Source: Sphingopyxis flava (GTDB taxonomy: Bacteria; Pseudomonadota; Alphaproteobacteria; Sphingomonadales; Sphingomonadaceae). Taken from it: a stretch of DNA of 64,000 nt. The stretch's first letter is position 1, and the number at the start of each line of letters is the position of its first letter. The position numbers and the translations under genes are program-made. The notes under the pieces are model-generated. The model saw only the letters and a list, made by a program, of their open reading frames with translations. It ran no database searches and was not told the origin of the DNA. The stretch covers positions 1 to 64,000 of the forward strand of contig NZ_FUYP01000007.1 in assembly GCF_900168005.1 (NCBI RefSeq), given 5' to 3'. Below are positions 48,137 through 56,227 of this stretch, in pieces.

Positions 48137-48817
48137 ATGCTACGTGCCCGTAACGATTACCCCCTGATGCACACGCCCCGCGGCGTTGCCATCTGGCCGG
48201 CGCTCAATGAGCCGGACTTCAAGTACAAGAAAGAATTTGGCGAATACCATGCTCGCATCCGGCTGGAGCCGGGAGCACCTGGGCTCGCGGAGCTCATTGA
48301 AGCCGCCGAGGCTATCCGTGATGAAGCCTATGACGCCAAGGTCGAGGAGCTGACCCGCCAGAAGAAGGGTGCGCTGCTGAAGCAGCTTACCAAAGCTGAC
48401 GTCATCAAGCCCGAGATCAATCAAGAGGACGGCGAAGAGACCGGCTTCCTGGTACTCCGCGCTGCCGCTTCGGCGGGCGGTAAGAAGAAGGACGGCTCGA
48501 CCTTCACCAAGCGTCCCCACCTTTTCAACTCGCAGGGTCGCCCGTTGAAGAACCCGCCGCCCATCGGCAGTGGATCAGAGCTGATCCTGAGCGTACGCCC
48601 CATGGATTATGAGACCGATGGCGGGAAGACTATCGGTGCACGTTTCGAGCTTGAAGCGGTCCAGGTTCTCAAGGCCGTCTCCTTCGGTGAGCGGTCGGCT
48701 TCGGATTATGGCTTCTCTGCCGTCGAGGATGCTGATGTGGTCGAGGACCAGGAAGGCAACGCCTACGGCTTCCAGAACCAGGGCGGTGACGCTGATGAAG
48801 GTCCCGACGATTTCTAA
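48137..48817 (+). CDS. Single-stranded DNA-binding protein (T7 gp2.5-like)
   Basis: 226 residues (T7 gp2.5 is 232). Position right before the nuclease and amidase genes is that of gp2.5. The body contains TPRGVAIWPALNEPDFKYKK near the start and an OB-fold-like TKRPHLFNSQGRPL segment. The C-terminus is strongly acidic and ends PDDF, the acidic-plus-terminal-Phe tail that gp2.5 uses to bind the polymerase and helicase. Sequence identity to T7 is low, so the call leans on order and tail. Confidence 0.8.
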   Translation: MLRARNDYPLMHTPRGVAIWPALNEPDFKYKKEFGEYHARIRLEPGAPGLAELIEAAEAIRDEAYDAKVEELTRQKKGALLKQLTKADVIKPEINQEDGEETGFLVLRAAASAGGKKKDGSTFTKRPHLFNSQGRPLKNPPPIGSGSELILSVRPMDYETDGGKTIGARFELEAVQVLKAVSFGERSASDYGFSAVEDADVVEDQEGNAYGFQNQGGDADEGPDDF

Positions 48818-48844
48818 GGAAATCGCGGACGTCACCTGTCTGAC

Positions 48845-49255
48845 GTGGAAGTAACCCACAGCTTCTTCCTCCCAGTCACTCCTAAAGCCACCCAACGGTC
48901 CCGCTGCACTTGCCGGGGCCGTTACCCATCGGTTTACACCGACCCGGCCTATAAGGAGTGGCGCGCGGGGGTCGTCGAGGCGCTCAATAAGCTCGCACAG
49001 TACGAGGACTTTTCGCCCTACCGCGAGCAGAATGTCCGCTTTGAGATGGAGGTCGTGGTCACCAAGCCACGCACATCGAAGCGCACCCGCCCTCGCGGGG
49101 ACGCCGACAACTACGAAAAAGGTGTCTGGGACGCCATCACCGCTTCGGGACACTGGTGGGCTGACGACGATCAGATCGTCGAGAACCGCACAGTGAAGCG
49201 TTGGGCTCAGCCCGACGAACCCGAAGGGTATCATATAAGGATTACATTCCTATGA
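48845..49255 (+). CDS. RusA family Holliday-junction resolvase
   Basis: 136 residues. The RusA signature is clear: TKPRTSKRTRPRGDADNYEK, VWDAITASGHWWADDDQIVE, with the catalytic acidic residues in DADN and ADDDQ. RusA resolves branched DNA during replication and packaging. In T7 this place is occupied by the unrelated endonuclease I (gp3), so this is a functional replacement. Start GTG 48845; overlaps the amidase start (ATGA). Confidence 0.9.
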   Translation: MEVTHSFFLPVTPKATQRSRCTCRGRYPSVYTDPAYKEWRAGVVEALNKLAQYEDFSPYREQNVRFEMEVVVTKPRTSKRTRPRGDADNYEKGVWDAITASGHWWADDDQIVENRTVKRWAQPDEPEGYHIRITFL

Positions 49256-49659
49256 GGAAGATCACCGATATTGTGATCCACTGTTCAGCCACCCCCGAAG
49301 GCAAGGATTTCGGCGCGGCGAGTATCGACCGCTGGCACAAGGAGAGAGGGTGGGCCGGGATCGGCTACCACTATGTGGTCAAACGGGACGGTACGATTGA
49401 GCCGGGACGACCGCTGGAGAAGGCGGGAGCGCACGTCGCGGGCCATAACGCCAACTCGGTCGGCATCGTCTACATCGGCGGGCTGGCCAAGGACGGCAAG
49501 AAGGCCAAGGACACCCGGACCCCCGAGCAGAAGACCGCACTGCGGACAATCGTAGCAGAGATGCGCCGTCGCTTCCCTGAGGCGCGCGTTCTCGGACACC
49601 GGGACTTCCCCGGCGTTCGCAAGGACTGCCCCTCGTTTGACGTGAGGACCCAACTGTGA
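49252..49659 (+). CDS. N-acetylmuramoyl-L-alanine amidase (T7 lysozyme-like)
   Basis: 135 residues. IVIHCSATPEGKDFGAASID, WHKERGWAGIGYHYVVKRDG, HVAGHNANSVGIVYIGG and GHRDFPGVRKDCPSF follow T7 gp3.5 throughout. Zinc ligands are the His of VIHCSA, the His of GHRDF and the Cys of KDCPSF. In T7 the protein cuts peptidoglycan and also inhibits the phage RNA polymerase; the second role is plausible here because a T7-type polymerase is present. No signal peptide, so it needs a holin. Confidence 0.93.
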   Translation: MRKITDIVIHCSATPEGKDFGAASIDRWHKERGWAGIGYHYVVKRDGTIEPGRPLEKAGAHVAGHNANSVGIVYIGGLAKDGKKAKDTRTPEQKTALRTIVAEMRRRFPEARVLGHRDFPGVRKDCPSFDVRTQL

Positions 49660-49793
49660 ACGACCCAATCGTCCTTCTTCTCGCCGCTTTGGCGGTTCTG
49701 ATCCCCGTCGCGGTGTGGCCCGTCGCGGTGTGGGGTGGACTGCGTTTAGTCGAGAAAATCCTCGACGAGATCGCAGACACGAGTGGTCTGTAA
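49656..49793 (+). CDS. Very small membrane protein after the amidase
   Basis: 45 residues from GTG 49656 (overlapping the amidase stop) to TAA 49793. One hydrophobic helix (IVLLLAALAVLIPVAVWPVA) followed by an amphipathic EKILDEIADTSG tail. Coupled to the amidase gene, it is a candidate holin or pinholin, but single-helix proteins are hard to assign. Confidence 0.5.
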   Translation: MNDPIVLLLAALAVLIPVAVWPVAVWGGLRLVEKILDEIADTSGL

Positions 49794-49804
49794 CTGGAGC
49801 AGCT

Positions 49805-49915
49805 ATGAGCACTCTCTTAGAGTACGCAGCCGCCTTCCTTGGCGGCGTCGTGGTGACACTCGGCGTCCTCGGCTTCATGCTTTGGCGTACAGCTAGAAAC
49901 CTGAGGCTCTGGTGA
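49805..49915 (+). CDS. Very small membrane protein
   Basis: 36 residues from ATG 49805, preceded by GGAGCAGC. One transmembrane helix (AAAFLGGVVVTLGVLGFMLW) with a basic C-terminal end (RTARNLRLW). Its stop overlaps the next ATG. With the preceding gene it forms a pair of single-helix proteins right after the amidase, so a lysis role is possible. Confidence 0.5.
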   Translation: MSTLLEYAAAFLGGVVVTLGVLGFMLWRTARNLRLW

Positions 49916-50214
49916 TGCGTCGTCGATCCACATGGGTTGAGATCGTCGCGTCTCACCTGGCCGTCCGTGGTCATATCTCCGAAGGTTCGGCGCTGATCGA
50001 GTACGGACGCTTCCGTCTTGGTGACGCGATTTACCGCCTACGCAACGAGAAGGCGCACCTCCTGCCGGAAGGCATGGAGATCGTGACCATCCACAAACAA
50101 GATACGCAAGGAAATCGCTATGGCGAATATCACCTCGTCCCGCAGGGGACGCAAAGGACCGCGAACCAAATCATTCAAGCCCGATCCGAAGCGGCTGAGG
50201 CCGCTGCGCTATAA
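49915..50214 (+). CDS. Phage winged-helix-like protein
   Basis: 99 residues from ATG 49915. STWVEIVASHLAVRGHISEG, YGRFRLGDAIYRLRNE and KQDTQGNRYGEYHLV look like a small winged helix-turn-helix, of the kind seen in phage helix-turn-helix domain proteins. It may bind DNA. The last third is Ala/Gln-rich. It overlaps the next ORF by 95 bases in another frame. Confidence 0.55.
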   Translation: MRRRSTWVEIVASHLAVRGHISEGSALIEYGRFRLGDAIYRLRNEKAHLLPEGMEIVTIHKQDTQGNRYGEYHLVPQGTQRTANQIIQARSEAAEAAAL

Positions 50215-50317
50215 GACCGCCCTCGGGCTGGCCTTTGAGGGGCTCATGGAGCGGCTGGGTATCAACAGTCCGCCCGCCCCCACCAAGGTGATTGCCGCCT
50301 GGGAAGGGACGCGGTGA
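50120..50317 (+). CDS. Small basic phage protein overlapping its neighbour
   Basis: 65 residues from ATG 50120, with AAGGAAA upstream. Very basic N-terminus (SRRGRKGPRTKSFKPDPKRL), then an amphipathic helix (KTALGLAFEGLMERLG). Ninety-five bases overlap the previous gene in a different frame, but the downstream half is alone, which supports that it is used. No family recognised. Confidence 0.5.
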   Translation: MANITSSRRGRKGPRTKSFKPDPKRLRPLRYKTALGLAFEGLMERLGINSPPAPTKVIAAWEGTR

Positions 50318-50320
50318 GGC

Positions 50321-50578
50321 TTGGTTTTGGAATTGTATAACCCTGAGCGGCTCGCAAAGTTAATCAATGCGGGCCGCGCGGCGGACCTGATTGTCCGCGT
50401 TGCCGAGCTTGAGACCCTCCGCAAAGAGGCTGAGGCCTCTCGCCCGCTCCTACTGAACTTCCCAGGAAACCCGGAGCCGGTCGGCGTTCCTAACACCATC
50501 GCCGGCACGGTCATCGGAGCCATCATAGCCGCCTTGGAGAAATCCCTGGAGGATACACTAGCTGAAACACGAAACTGA
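50321..50578 (+). CDS. Phage protein, unknown function
   Basis: 85 residues from TTG 50321. AKLINAGRAADLIVRVAELE and a C-terminal helix (VIGAIIAALEKSLEDTLAE). It overlaps the probable CTG start of the primase gene by 17 bases. No family recognised; the start is not certain. Confidence 0.5.
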   Translation: MVLELYNPERLAKLINAGRAADLIVRVAELETLRKEAEASRPLLLNFPGNPEPVGVPNTIAGTVIGAIIAALEKSLEDTLAETRN

Positions 50579-52241
50579 TAGCGCGTTGCTCCACAAGGGG
50601 CCGTGCGATTTCTGTGGAAGCTCTGACGCCAGAGCCCATTATGACGATGGCCATAGTTTTTGTTTCGCCTGCCCTGAAGAGACCGCGTATCAGCCCGCAG
50701 ATGACCAGCAGCGCGAGGCGTCAGCGCCTTTGCCCAGCGATCTACTCCGAGGAGACCACGCGCCTCTCCGCGCTCGCGGCCTGACCCTAAAGACCGTCGA
50801 GCAATACGACTATCGGGTCGGGACACACAACGGCGAGACAGTGCAAATTGCCCCCTACCACGACGCCTCGGGGCGGGTGGTGGCGCAGAAGGTTCGCCCT
50901 CGCGACAAGAGCAAGATGCACTGGCGTGGCAAAAAGAAGTCGGCGCTGCCACTCTTCGGCCAGTCTAAGTGGAAAGCCGGTGGCCGGATGATCGTGGTCA
51001 CCGAAGGCGAGCTGGACGCGATGAGTGCGGCGCAAGCCATGGGGAACACCTGGCCTGCCGTATCCATCCCTGACGGCGCCCATAGCGCTGCCAAGGCGGT
51101 CGCCAAGGCGGCTGACTGGTTGGAGAGCTTTGAGCGGGTCGTGTTCATGTTTGACATGGACGACGATGGCCAGGAGGCGGCTGTAGAGGCTGCTGCGATC
51201 ATCACCCCCGGCAAGGCCTATATCGCTTCGCTTCCCCTCAAGGACGCCAGTGATATGCTCCAGGCGGGCCGCGCGAAGGAGATCGTCAACGCTGCGTGGA
51301 ATGCCCGAGAGTACCGCCCTGACGGTATCCTCGACGTGGCCGCGCTGCGTGAGAAGGCGATCCTTCCTCCGTCATATGGCCTGCCGTTTCCCTTCCCGTC
51401 GCTCACTAAGGCGACTTATGGGATACGTCGCGGGGAGCTCATCGGCTACGGCGCGGGGGTCGGGACCGGTAAGACGACGCTGTTCAAGCAGCTCATGCTT
51501 ACCACGATGTTCCCCGACATGATCGAGCCGCATGATGACCTGCCGGTGACCCTTACAGGGCCGCGCAAGGTTGGGGCGATCCTCCTGGAGGAAAACCCGG
51601 TCAAAACTTTGCGGACCCTGGCGGGCATGAGGATTGGCGTTCGCGTCCACGTCCCTGGCGTGGAGTTTGATGAGGCCGCCCTCCGTCACGCTATCGACGA
51701 GATGGACGGGCTCTTCTTTCCCTACAATCACTTTGGGGCGAAGGACTGGGCCAGCGTCAAAGAGCGCATCCGCTACATGGTGTTGGGCTTGGGCATCAAG
51801 GATATCTTCCTGGACCACCTGACCGCACTCATCGCGCACGAAGAGGACGACCGCAAGGCGCTCGACGCCATCATGTCGGACCTCGCGTCGATGGTGGAGC
51901 AGTACGACTTCACGCTGCATTTCATCTCACACCTTACCACTCCGAAGGGCACCGCCCACGAGGAAGGCGGGCGTGTGTTGGAAAAGCACTTCACCGGGTC
52001 ACGGGCAATCGCTCGCTGGGCCCACAATCTTTACGCGCTGGAGCGCGATAAACAGGACCCCGACAGCCCCACGATCTTCCGCATCCTGAAGGAGCGCGAG
52101 ACCGGTGACGCCACTGGCGTGACCTTCGGGCTGGCCTACGACCGAGACACCGGTCTGTTGCGAGAGGTCGAGCTAGAGGAGAATAGATTTGGGTTCACCG
52201 ACCAATCCGCTGGAGGGTCAACCGAAGACGAGGATTTCTAA
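50562..52241 (+). CDS. Primase-helicase (T7 gp4-like)
   Basis: About 559 residues if the CTG at 50562 is used, 551 from TTG 50586. An exact GGAGG at 50548-50552 sits 9 bases before the CTG, and the extra residues (KHETDSALLHKG) align with the N-terminus of T7 gp4 just before its zinc site, so I prefer CTG. Zinc ribbon CDFCGSSDARAHYDDGHSFC, TOPRIM VVTEGELDAM and MFDMDDDGQ, helicase Walker A GAGVGTGKTT, HEEGGRVLEKHF, and an acidic tail ending DEDF. It primes and unwinds DNA for phage replication. Confidence 0.93.
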   Translation: MKHETDSALLHKGPCDFCGSSDARAHYDDGHSFCFACPEETAYQPADDQQREASAPLPSDLLRGDHAPLRARGLTLKTVEQYDYRVGTHNGETVQIAPYHDASGRVVAQKVRPRDKSKMHWRGKKKSALPLFGQSKWKAGGRMIVVTEGELDAMSAAQAMGNTWPAVSIPDGAHSAAKAVAKAADWLESFERVVFMFDMDDDGQEAAVEAAAIITPGKAYIASLPLKDASDMLQAGRAKEIVNAAWNAREYRPDGILDVAALREKAILPPSYGLPFPFPSLTKATYGIRRGELIGYGAGVGTGKTTLFKQLMLTTMFPDMIEPHDDLPVTLTGPRKVGAILLEENPVKTLRTLAGMRIGVRVHVPGVEFDEAALRHAIDEMDGLFFPYNHFGAKDWASVKERIRYMVLGLGIKDIFLDHLTALIAHEEDDRKALDAIMSDLASMVEQYDFTLHFISHLTTPKGTAHEEGGRVLEKHFTGSRAIARWAHNLYALERDKQDPDSPTIFRILKERETGDATGVTFGLAYDRDTGLLREVELEENRFGFTDQSAGGSTEDEDF

Positions 52242-52992
52242 AGCCGCGGACCACGCTGATGACTGCGACTGGCATCTGGACCAATACCCCTGGGAGTGCA
52301 CCTGTGGTGCCGCGTGGGCGGAATACAGACCACGCCGAGACGGAGAACCGCCTGCGGATTACGTTCCCGGCAGTATGGTCGATGTTCGTAAAAACCGGCT
52401 CACCAGGGACTGGGTACGCATTAGTTGGGAACCTTATTGGAACTCGCGCGCCGTCTATCGTTACCAGCCCGCCCCTCCGAAAGGCACAGTGGGTGTGGAC
52501 GCGCTTCGCGAACAAATTGACCCGTCAATTACTGACTGGGGCGAGCCGCTGCCCGCTTCTCCGAAAGGCACAGTGGGTCTGGACGGCTCAATCAGCGGGC
52601 GGCGCGCGAGCGTTGTGATCATGGATGATATTGAGGCAGATAACCGCTCATCGCTTCCTGAGGATGACGGTGACCGCCTAGCTTACCCGATGTTCGACGG
52701 GCTACTGGCCTACTTCCCCAACGCCCTCGCAGAGGTCGCCATGGTGTCCATGATTGGAAACCAGCAGCACAATCCTGGCCAGCCCATGCACTGGGCGCGA
52801 GGCAAGTCTACTGACCACGCCAACAAGGCCGTCCGCCATCTGGTTGACCACGGCAAGCGTGACGCCCGCGGCGTCCGCCACACGGCTCGTGCTGCCTGGC
52901 GCATCCTGGCGCTCCTCCAAGAGGAGATCGAGCGGGACGAAGGCCGGCCCCTGTCTCGTGCATCGCGCGCCCCGGAGCCTGATGAAGCGTGA
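52189..52992 (+). CDS. Phage protein with C-terminal dATP/dGTP-diphosphohydrolase-like helical domain
   Basis: 267 residues from TTG 52189 with GAGGAG upstream, inside the primase 3' end. The first 60 residues hold CDWHLDQYPWECTCGAAW, a possible zinc-binding stretch. Two copies of PPKGTVGVD/SPKGTVGLD follow. Residues about 155-255 (LLAYFPNALAEVAMVSMIGN, HWARGKSTDHANKAVRHLVD, ARAAWRILALLQEEIE) resemble the N-terminal domain of phage dATP/dGTP diphosphohydrolase proteins (DUF5664 type). The activity is not established. Confidence 0.6.
   Translation: MGSPTNPLEGQPKTRISKAADHADDCDWHLDQYPWECTCGAAWAEYRPRRDGEPPADYVPGSMVDVRKNRLTRDWVRISWEPYWNSRAVYRYQPAPPKGTVGVDALREQIDPSITDWGEPLPASPKGTVGLDGSISGRRASVVIMDDIEADNRSSLPEDDGDRLAYPMFDGLLAYFPNALAEVAMVSMIGNQQHNPGQPMHWARGKSTDHANKAVRHLVDHGKRDARGVRHTARAAWRILALLQEEIERDEGRPLSRASRAPEPDEA
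52475..52584 (+). repeat. In-frame 84-base-spaced direct repeat
   Basis: CTCCGAAAGGCACAGTGGGT occurs at 52475-52494 and 52559-52578; each copy is followed by one differing base and TGGACG. The copies are exactly 84 bases apart (28 codons), so the encoded protein repeats PKGTVG(V/L)D. It suggests a recent internal duplication of a linker. Confidence 0.8.
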
Positions 52993-53285
52993 TGCTCTAC
53001 CTCGCTCTCGCGGGGGCGAGCTTCGTCTTCGTGTTCCTGAAGGCCTTCCAGCAACGGAATGTCGCCTTCGATAACTACATCGCAGTGATGCCCATCAGCA
53101 TCATGATGGCCTCCGTAGAGGTCTTCACGATCACCAAGGTGGCCGCCGCAGGGTGGCAGATAGGCGTGGTCCTATCTGTTGGCACGGCCAGCGCTTTGGG
53201 CGCCATCTCCGCGATGCACCTCCACAAATGGCTCTTTGCCGATGGCGGCCCGCGCCGCTTCTTCAACAAGGAAAAGACTGAATGA
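52992..53285 (+). CDS. Phage membrane protein, holin candidate
   Basis: 97 residues from ATG 52992 (overlapping the previous stop). Three hydrophobic stretches: LYLALAGASFVFVFL, YIAVMPISIMMASVEVF and WQIGVVLSVGTASALGAISA, with a charged C-terminal end (NKEKTE). Size and topology fit a class I holin, but similar proteins are widespread in phages with no proven role. Coupled to the next gene by a 4-base overlap. Confidence 0.55.
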   Translation: MLYLALAGASFVFVFLKAFQQRNVAFDNYIAVMPISIMMASVEVFTITKVAAAGWQIGVVLSVGTASALGAISAMHLHKWLFADGGPRRFFNKEKTE

Positions 53286-53587
53286 ACATTCGGGGTATCA
53301 TTTCCCGCATCATCGCCGCCGTCCTCGGCTTCATCCGCCCCTCGGTCGCGAAGATCGTCAAGCAGTTTGAGGCCATCCAAGCGCGGCTGGATAAGCTGAT
53401 TGCGCTGCACGAGCATAAGCTCGACCGCATCGACATTGATCTTGAGGCCTCAAAGGCCCGAGCGCGCGCCGCCGCAGAGCGTGAAGAAGAGCGCCGCTTC
53501 GGACTGTATCAGGACCGTGACCGGCGCGTCAGTGAGCTCGAACGAGCCCAGCGCGTTCGCGATAAGATCAACAGCCTCATTAGTTGA
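53282..53587 (+). CDS. Phage coiled-coil protein with N-terminal amphipathic helix
   Basis: 101 residues. An N-terminal hydrophobic/amphipathic helix (IRGIISRIIAAVLGFIRPSV) is followed by a long charged coiled coil (HEHKLDRIDIDLEASKARAR, AEREEERRF). It may attach to the membrane next to the protein of the preceding gene. No family recognised. Confidence 0.6.
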   Translation: MNIRGIISRIIAAVLGFIRPSVAKIVKQFEAIQARLDKLIALHEHKLDRIDIDLEASKARARAAAEREEERRFGLYQDRDRRVSELERAQRVRDKINSLIS

Positions 53588-53700
53588 TCCCTGTCCCCGC
53601 CATATTTGGATGAACTAGAGGGGGAAAGCTCCGCGGAATTAACCTTTCGCCGCGTCGAGCCGGGGCCCCTCTGCCCACATTCCTACAGATTGGAGGTCGG

Positions 53701-55743
53701 ATGCTAGTCTTCGACACCGAAGGTGATGGGTTCGTGGAGGACATGTCTAAGCTCCATTGCTTGAACATTATCGACCGAACCACCGGAGCACGGCTCCGCT
53801 TCAATGACCACCCTGAACTAGCCGCACGTCCCCCTGACGGTTCCCTTGAGGAAGGCGCAAGGCTCCTTATGGAAGCCGAGGAGATCGGCGGTCACAACAT
53901 CATCGCCCATGATATTCCAGCCATCCAGAAGATTTTCCCTTGGTTCGCCCCTAAGGGCCGCGTGAAGGACAGCTTAGTCTACTCGCGCGTTATCTGGACG
54001 GACCTCAAGGATATCGACTTCAAGGCTATACGGCGCCGCAAGCGCCCGCCTGAGTTTGAGAAGCGTCACCTGATAGGGCGACACTCGCTGGAAGCCTGGG
54101 GTTATCGTTTGATGGCCTATAAGGGTGACTATGGCCCGATGATGGAAGAGCGCGGGAAGGCGTTAGGCCTGACCGGCGATGACCTTCTGGCCTACGTCTG
54201 GGGCACCTTCAACCCCGAGATGGATGATTATTGCGAACAGGACTGCGAGGTCACGGTCAAGCTCTTTGAGAAGATCGAAGACACCGGCTACTCTGAGGAG
54301 AGCCTGGAGCTAGAGACCCAGGTAGCCAAGATCATCGACATGCAGAGGGCCTATGGGGTCCTCATCGACGTGCCTGCCGCGGAGCGGCTGGCCGGAGAGA
54401 TGACCGCGGCGCTAGCCTCGCTGGACGAGCAGCTTCGTGCGGCTTTTCTGCCATGGTATGCGCCGGTCGTCGAGAAGGGGCGGGTGGCTGTCCGTCAGCC
54501 CTCTCGTCGCTCCTGGATCAAGGGCGTAACGTCCGACGACGAGATCGTGAAGTTCCCTGTAGACGCGGGCGCAAGCTACTGCCCGGTGAAGCTGGTGGAG
54601 TTCAAGGCGTCGTCCCGCGACCACATCGCTGACAGGCTGAAGAAGCTCTACAGTTGGCAACCCCAGGAGTTCACGCCATCGGGCAAGCCGAAGGTGGACG
54701 AAACCACCCTAGACGGCCTCGACTTCCCACAGAAGCGGCTCCTGCTGGACTATCTAGTGATAGCCAAAAGCCTGGGGACGCTGGCTACCGGGGACAAGTC
54801 GATCCTGAAGTTCGTTGGCAAAGACGGGCGGATGCACCCGAAGGTCAACTCCAACGGGGCGGTGACGGGCCGCATGACGCACTATGACCCCAACGTAAAC
54901 TTCCCCAAGGTGAAACCAGGGGAAGACGGTAAGCCTCTCCTCGGGGTGGCAGGCGGCTTCGGTGTCGAGCTGCGGTCGCTAGTGACCGTCCCCAAGGGCC
55001 GAAAACTTGTTGGCGTAGACGCCGAGGGCTTAGAGGACCGGATGCTCGCCCACCACATGGGTCGGTATGATGGCGGGGCGTACACCGATACCCTTCTAAA
55101 TGGTGACAAGAAGAAGGGGACCGATAACCACTCGATCACGACGCGGCTCATTGGGCTGAACCTCCGCGATAGCGGCAAGCGCTGGCGCTATGCCTACCTC
55201 TACGGCGCCGGCAACTGGAAGCTGGGTGCTATCCAGTATGACGACATGACTGAAGAGCAGCGCGAAGCGTTCAACGCCAAGTACCCTCCCGGCAAGCCGA
55301 GGAATGACGCCCTCACGCGCTTGGGCGCGGCGGGCAGGAAGAAGATCGAAGTCGGCTTCCCAGCCCTCGGAGCCCTTCAGGCCAAAATCCAGGAGAAGGC
55401 GCGGTCTGGATCGCTTCGCGGTCTGGACGGGCGCAAGCTGCACGTTCGCGGACAGCACTCGGCGCTCAACACACTCCTCCAGGGAGGTGGCGCCATTGTG
55501 ATGAAGAAGGCGCTGGTCCTGGCTTACGAGGCCTTCACGGCCAAGGGTTGGGAGTTCGGGCGCGACTACGCATTCGTGCTCAACGTCCATGACGAGTTCC
55601 AGATTGAAGCAGAGGAGCATATTGCGAAAGAGATCGGGGCGATTGCCGCCGATGCCATCAGGCAAGCCGGCGAAGCCTTCAACCTCCGCTGCCCGCTCGC
55701 GGGTAGCCAAGATATCGGGGACAACTGGGCTCTTACGCATTGA
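53701..55743 (+). CDS. DNA polymerase I family replicative polymerase (T7 gp5-like)
   Basis: 680 residues (T7 gp5 is 704). Proofreading exonuclease at the N-terminus: ExoI FDTEGDGFVED, ExoII GGHNIIAHDIPAIQK. Polymerase motif A VGVDAEGLEDRMLAHHMGRY, motif B RDSGKRWRYAYLYGAGNWK, motif C NVHDEFQIEAEEH; the end FNLRCPLAGSQDIGDNWALT matches T7. The T7-like thumb insertion that binds host thioredoxin appears to be present (segment ending YCPVKLVEF..SSRDHIADRL), so thioredoxin may be its processivity factor. GGAGG precedes ATG 53701. Confidence 0.96.
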   Translation: MLVFDTEGDGFVEDMSKLHCLNIIDRTTGARLRFNDHPELAARPPDGSLEEGARLLMEAEEIGGHNIIAHDIPAIQKIFPWFAPKGRVKDSLVYSRVIWTDLKDIDFKAIRRRKRPPEFEKRHLIGRHSLEAWGYRLMAYKGDYGPMMEERGKALGLTGDDLLAYVWGTFNPEMDDYCEQDCEVTVKLFEKIEDTGYSEESLELETQVAKIIDMQRAYGVLIDVPAAERLAGEMTAALASLDEQLRAAFLPWYAPVVEKGRVAVRQPSRRSWIKGVTSDDEIVKFPVDAGASYCPVKLVEFKASSRDHIADRLKKLYSWQPQEFTPSGKPKVDETTLDGLDFPQKRLLLDYLVIAKSLGTLATGDKSILKFVGKDGRMHPKVNSNGAVTGRMTHYDPNVNFPKVKPGEDGKPLLGVAGGFGVELRSLVTVPKGRKLVGVDAEGLEDRMLAHHMGRYDGGAYTDTLLNGDKKKGTDNHSITTRLIGLNLRDSGKRWRYAYLYGAGNWKLGAIQYDDMTEEQREAFNAKYPPGKPRNDALTRLGAAGRKKIEVGFPALGALQAKIQEKARSGSLRGLDGRKLHVRGQHSALNTLLQGGGAIVMKKALVLAYEAFTAKGWEFGRDYAFVLNVHDEFQIEAEEHIAKEIGAIAADAIRQAGEAFNLRCPLAGSQDIGDNWALTH

Positions 55744-55777
55744 CCTTATGATACAACATAGAAGTGGCGGCTGACGA

Positions 55778-56227
55778 ATGCGTCGAGTGAAATCACGCCT
55801 ACGCCTGGAGCCCAGTGTTAAGCAAAAAACGAGAGCTTCAGTAAAACGCGCGACTCCCCAAAAGCCACGCAAGGTCTACGAGAAAGACCCCAGAGCTGAC
55901 CTTTTCTGGAACGCCAAGCGCCGAGCCCGAAAGGCCGGCATCCCCTTCACCATAACCATGGATGACATTGTGATCCCGAGCCACTGCCCAGTGCTCGGTA
56001 TCCCGGTCTTTCGCATGACGGGCTCGAAAGGGGGCGGGGATAACTCGCCCTCACTCGACAAGATCAACCCCAACCTGGGGTACGTGAAGGGAAACGTGAT
56101 CGTCATTTCAGGGCGGGCGAACCGGCTGAAGGCCGACGCCTCAATCAAGGAGCTGCGCGATATCGCCAGCTTCTACGCAACGCTGCGCCGCGGGGTCCGC
56201 GTGACCGGCGCTAAGGAGATTACATGA
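55778..56227 (+). CDS. HNH-type endonuclease-like protein
   Basis: 149 residues, basic N-terminal half. The C-terminal half reads VIPSHCPVLGIPVFRM, then SPSLDKINPNLGYVKGNVIV, then ISGRANRLKADASIKELRDI, the pattern of small phage HNH/endonuclease VII-like proteins that follow polymerase genes. It could be a free-standing homing endonuclease or a DNA-processing enzyme. Overlaps the next gene by 4 bases. Confidence 0.7.
   Translation: MRRVKSRLRLEPSVKQKTRASVKRATPQKPRKVYEKDPRADLFWNAKRRARKAGIPFTITMDDIVIPSHCPVLGIPVFRMTGSKGGGDNSPSLDKINPNLGYVKGNVIVISGRANRLKADASIKELRDIASFYATLRRGVRVTGAKEIT

Noticed and set aside
51395-51420. CTCACTAAGGCGAC inside the primase gene, resembling a T7/T3 promoter core.
   Set aside because: It lacks the upstream TTAATT element and lies within conserved coding sequence.
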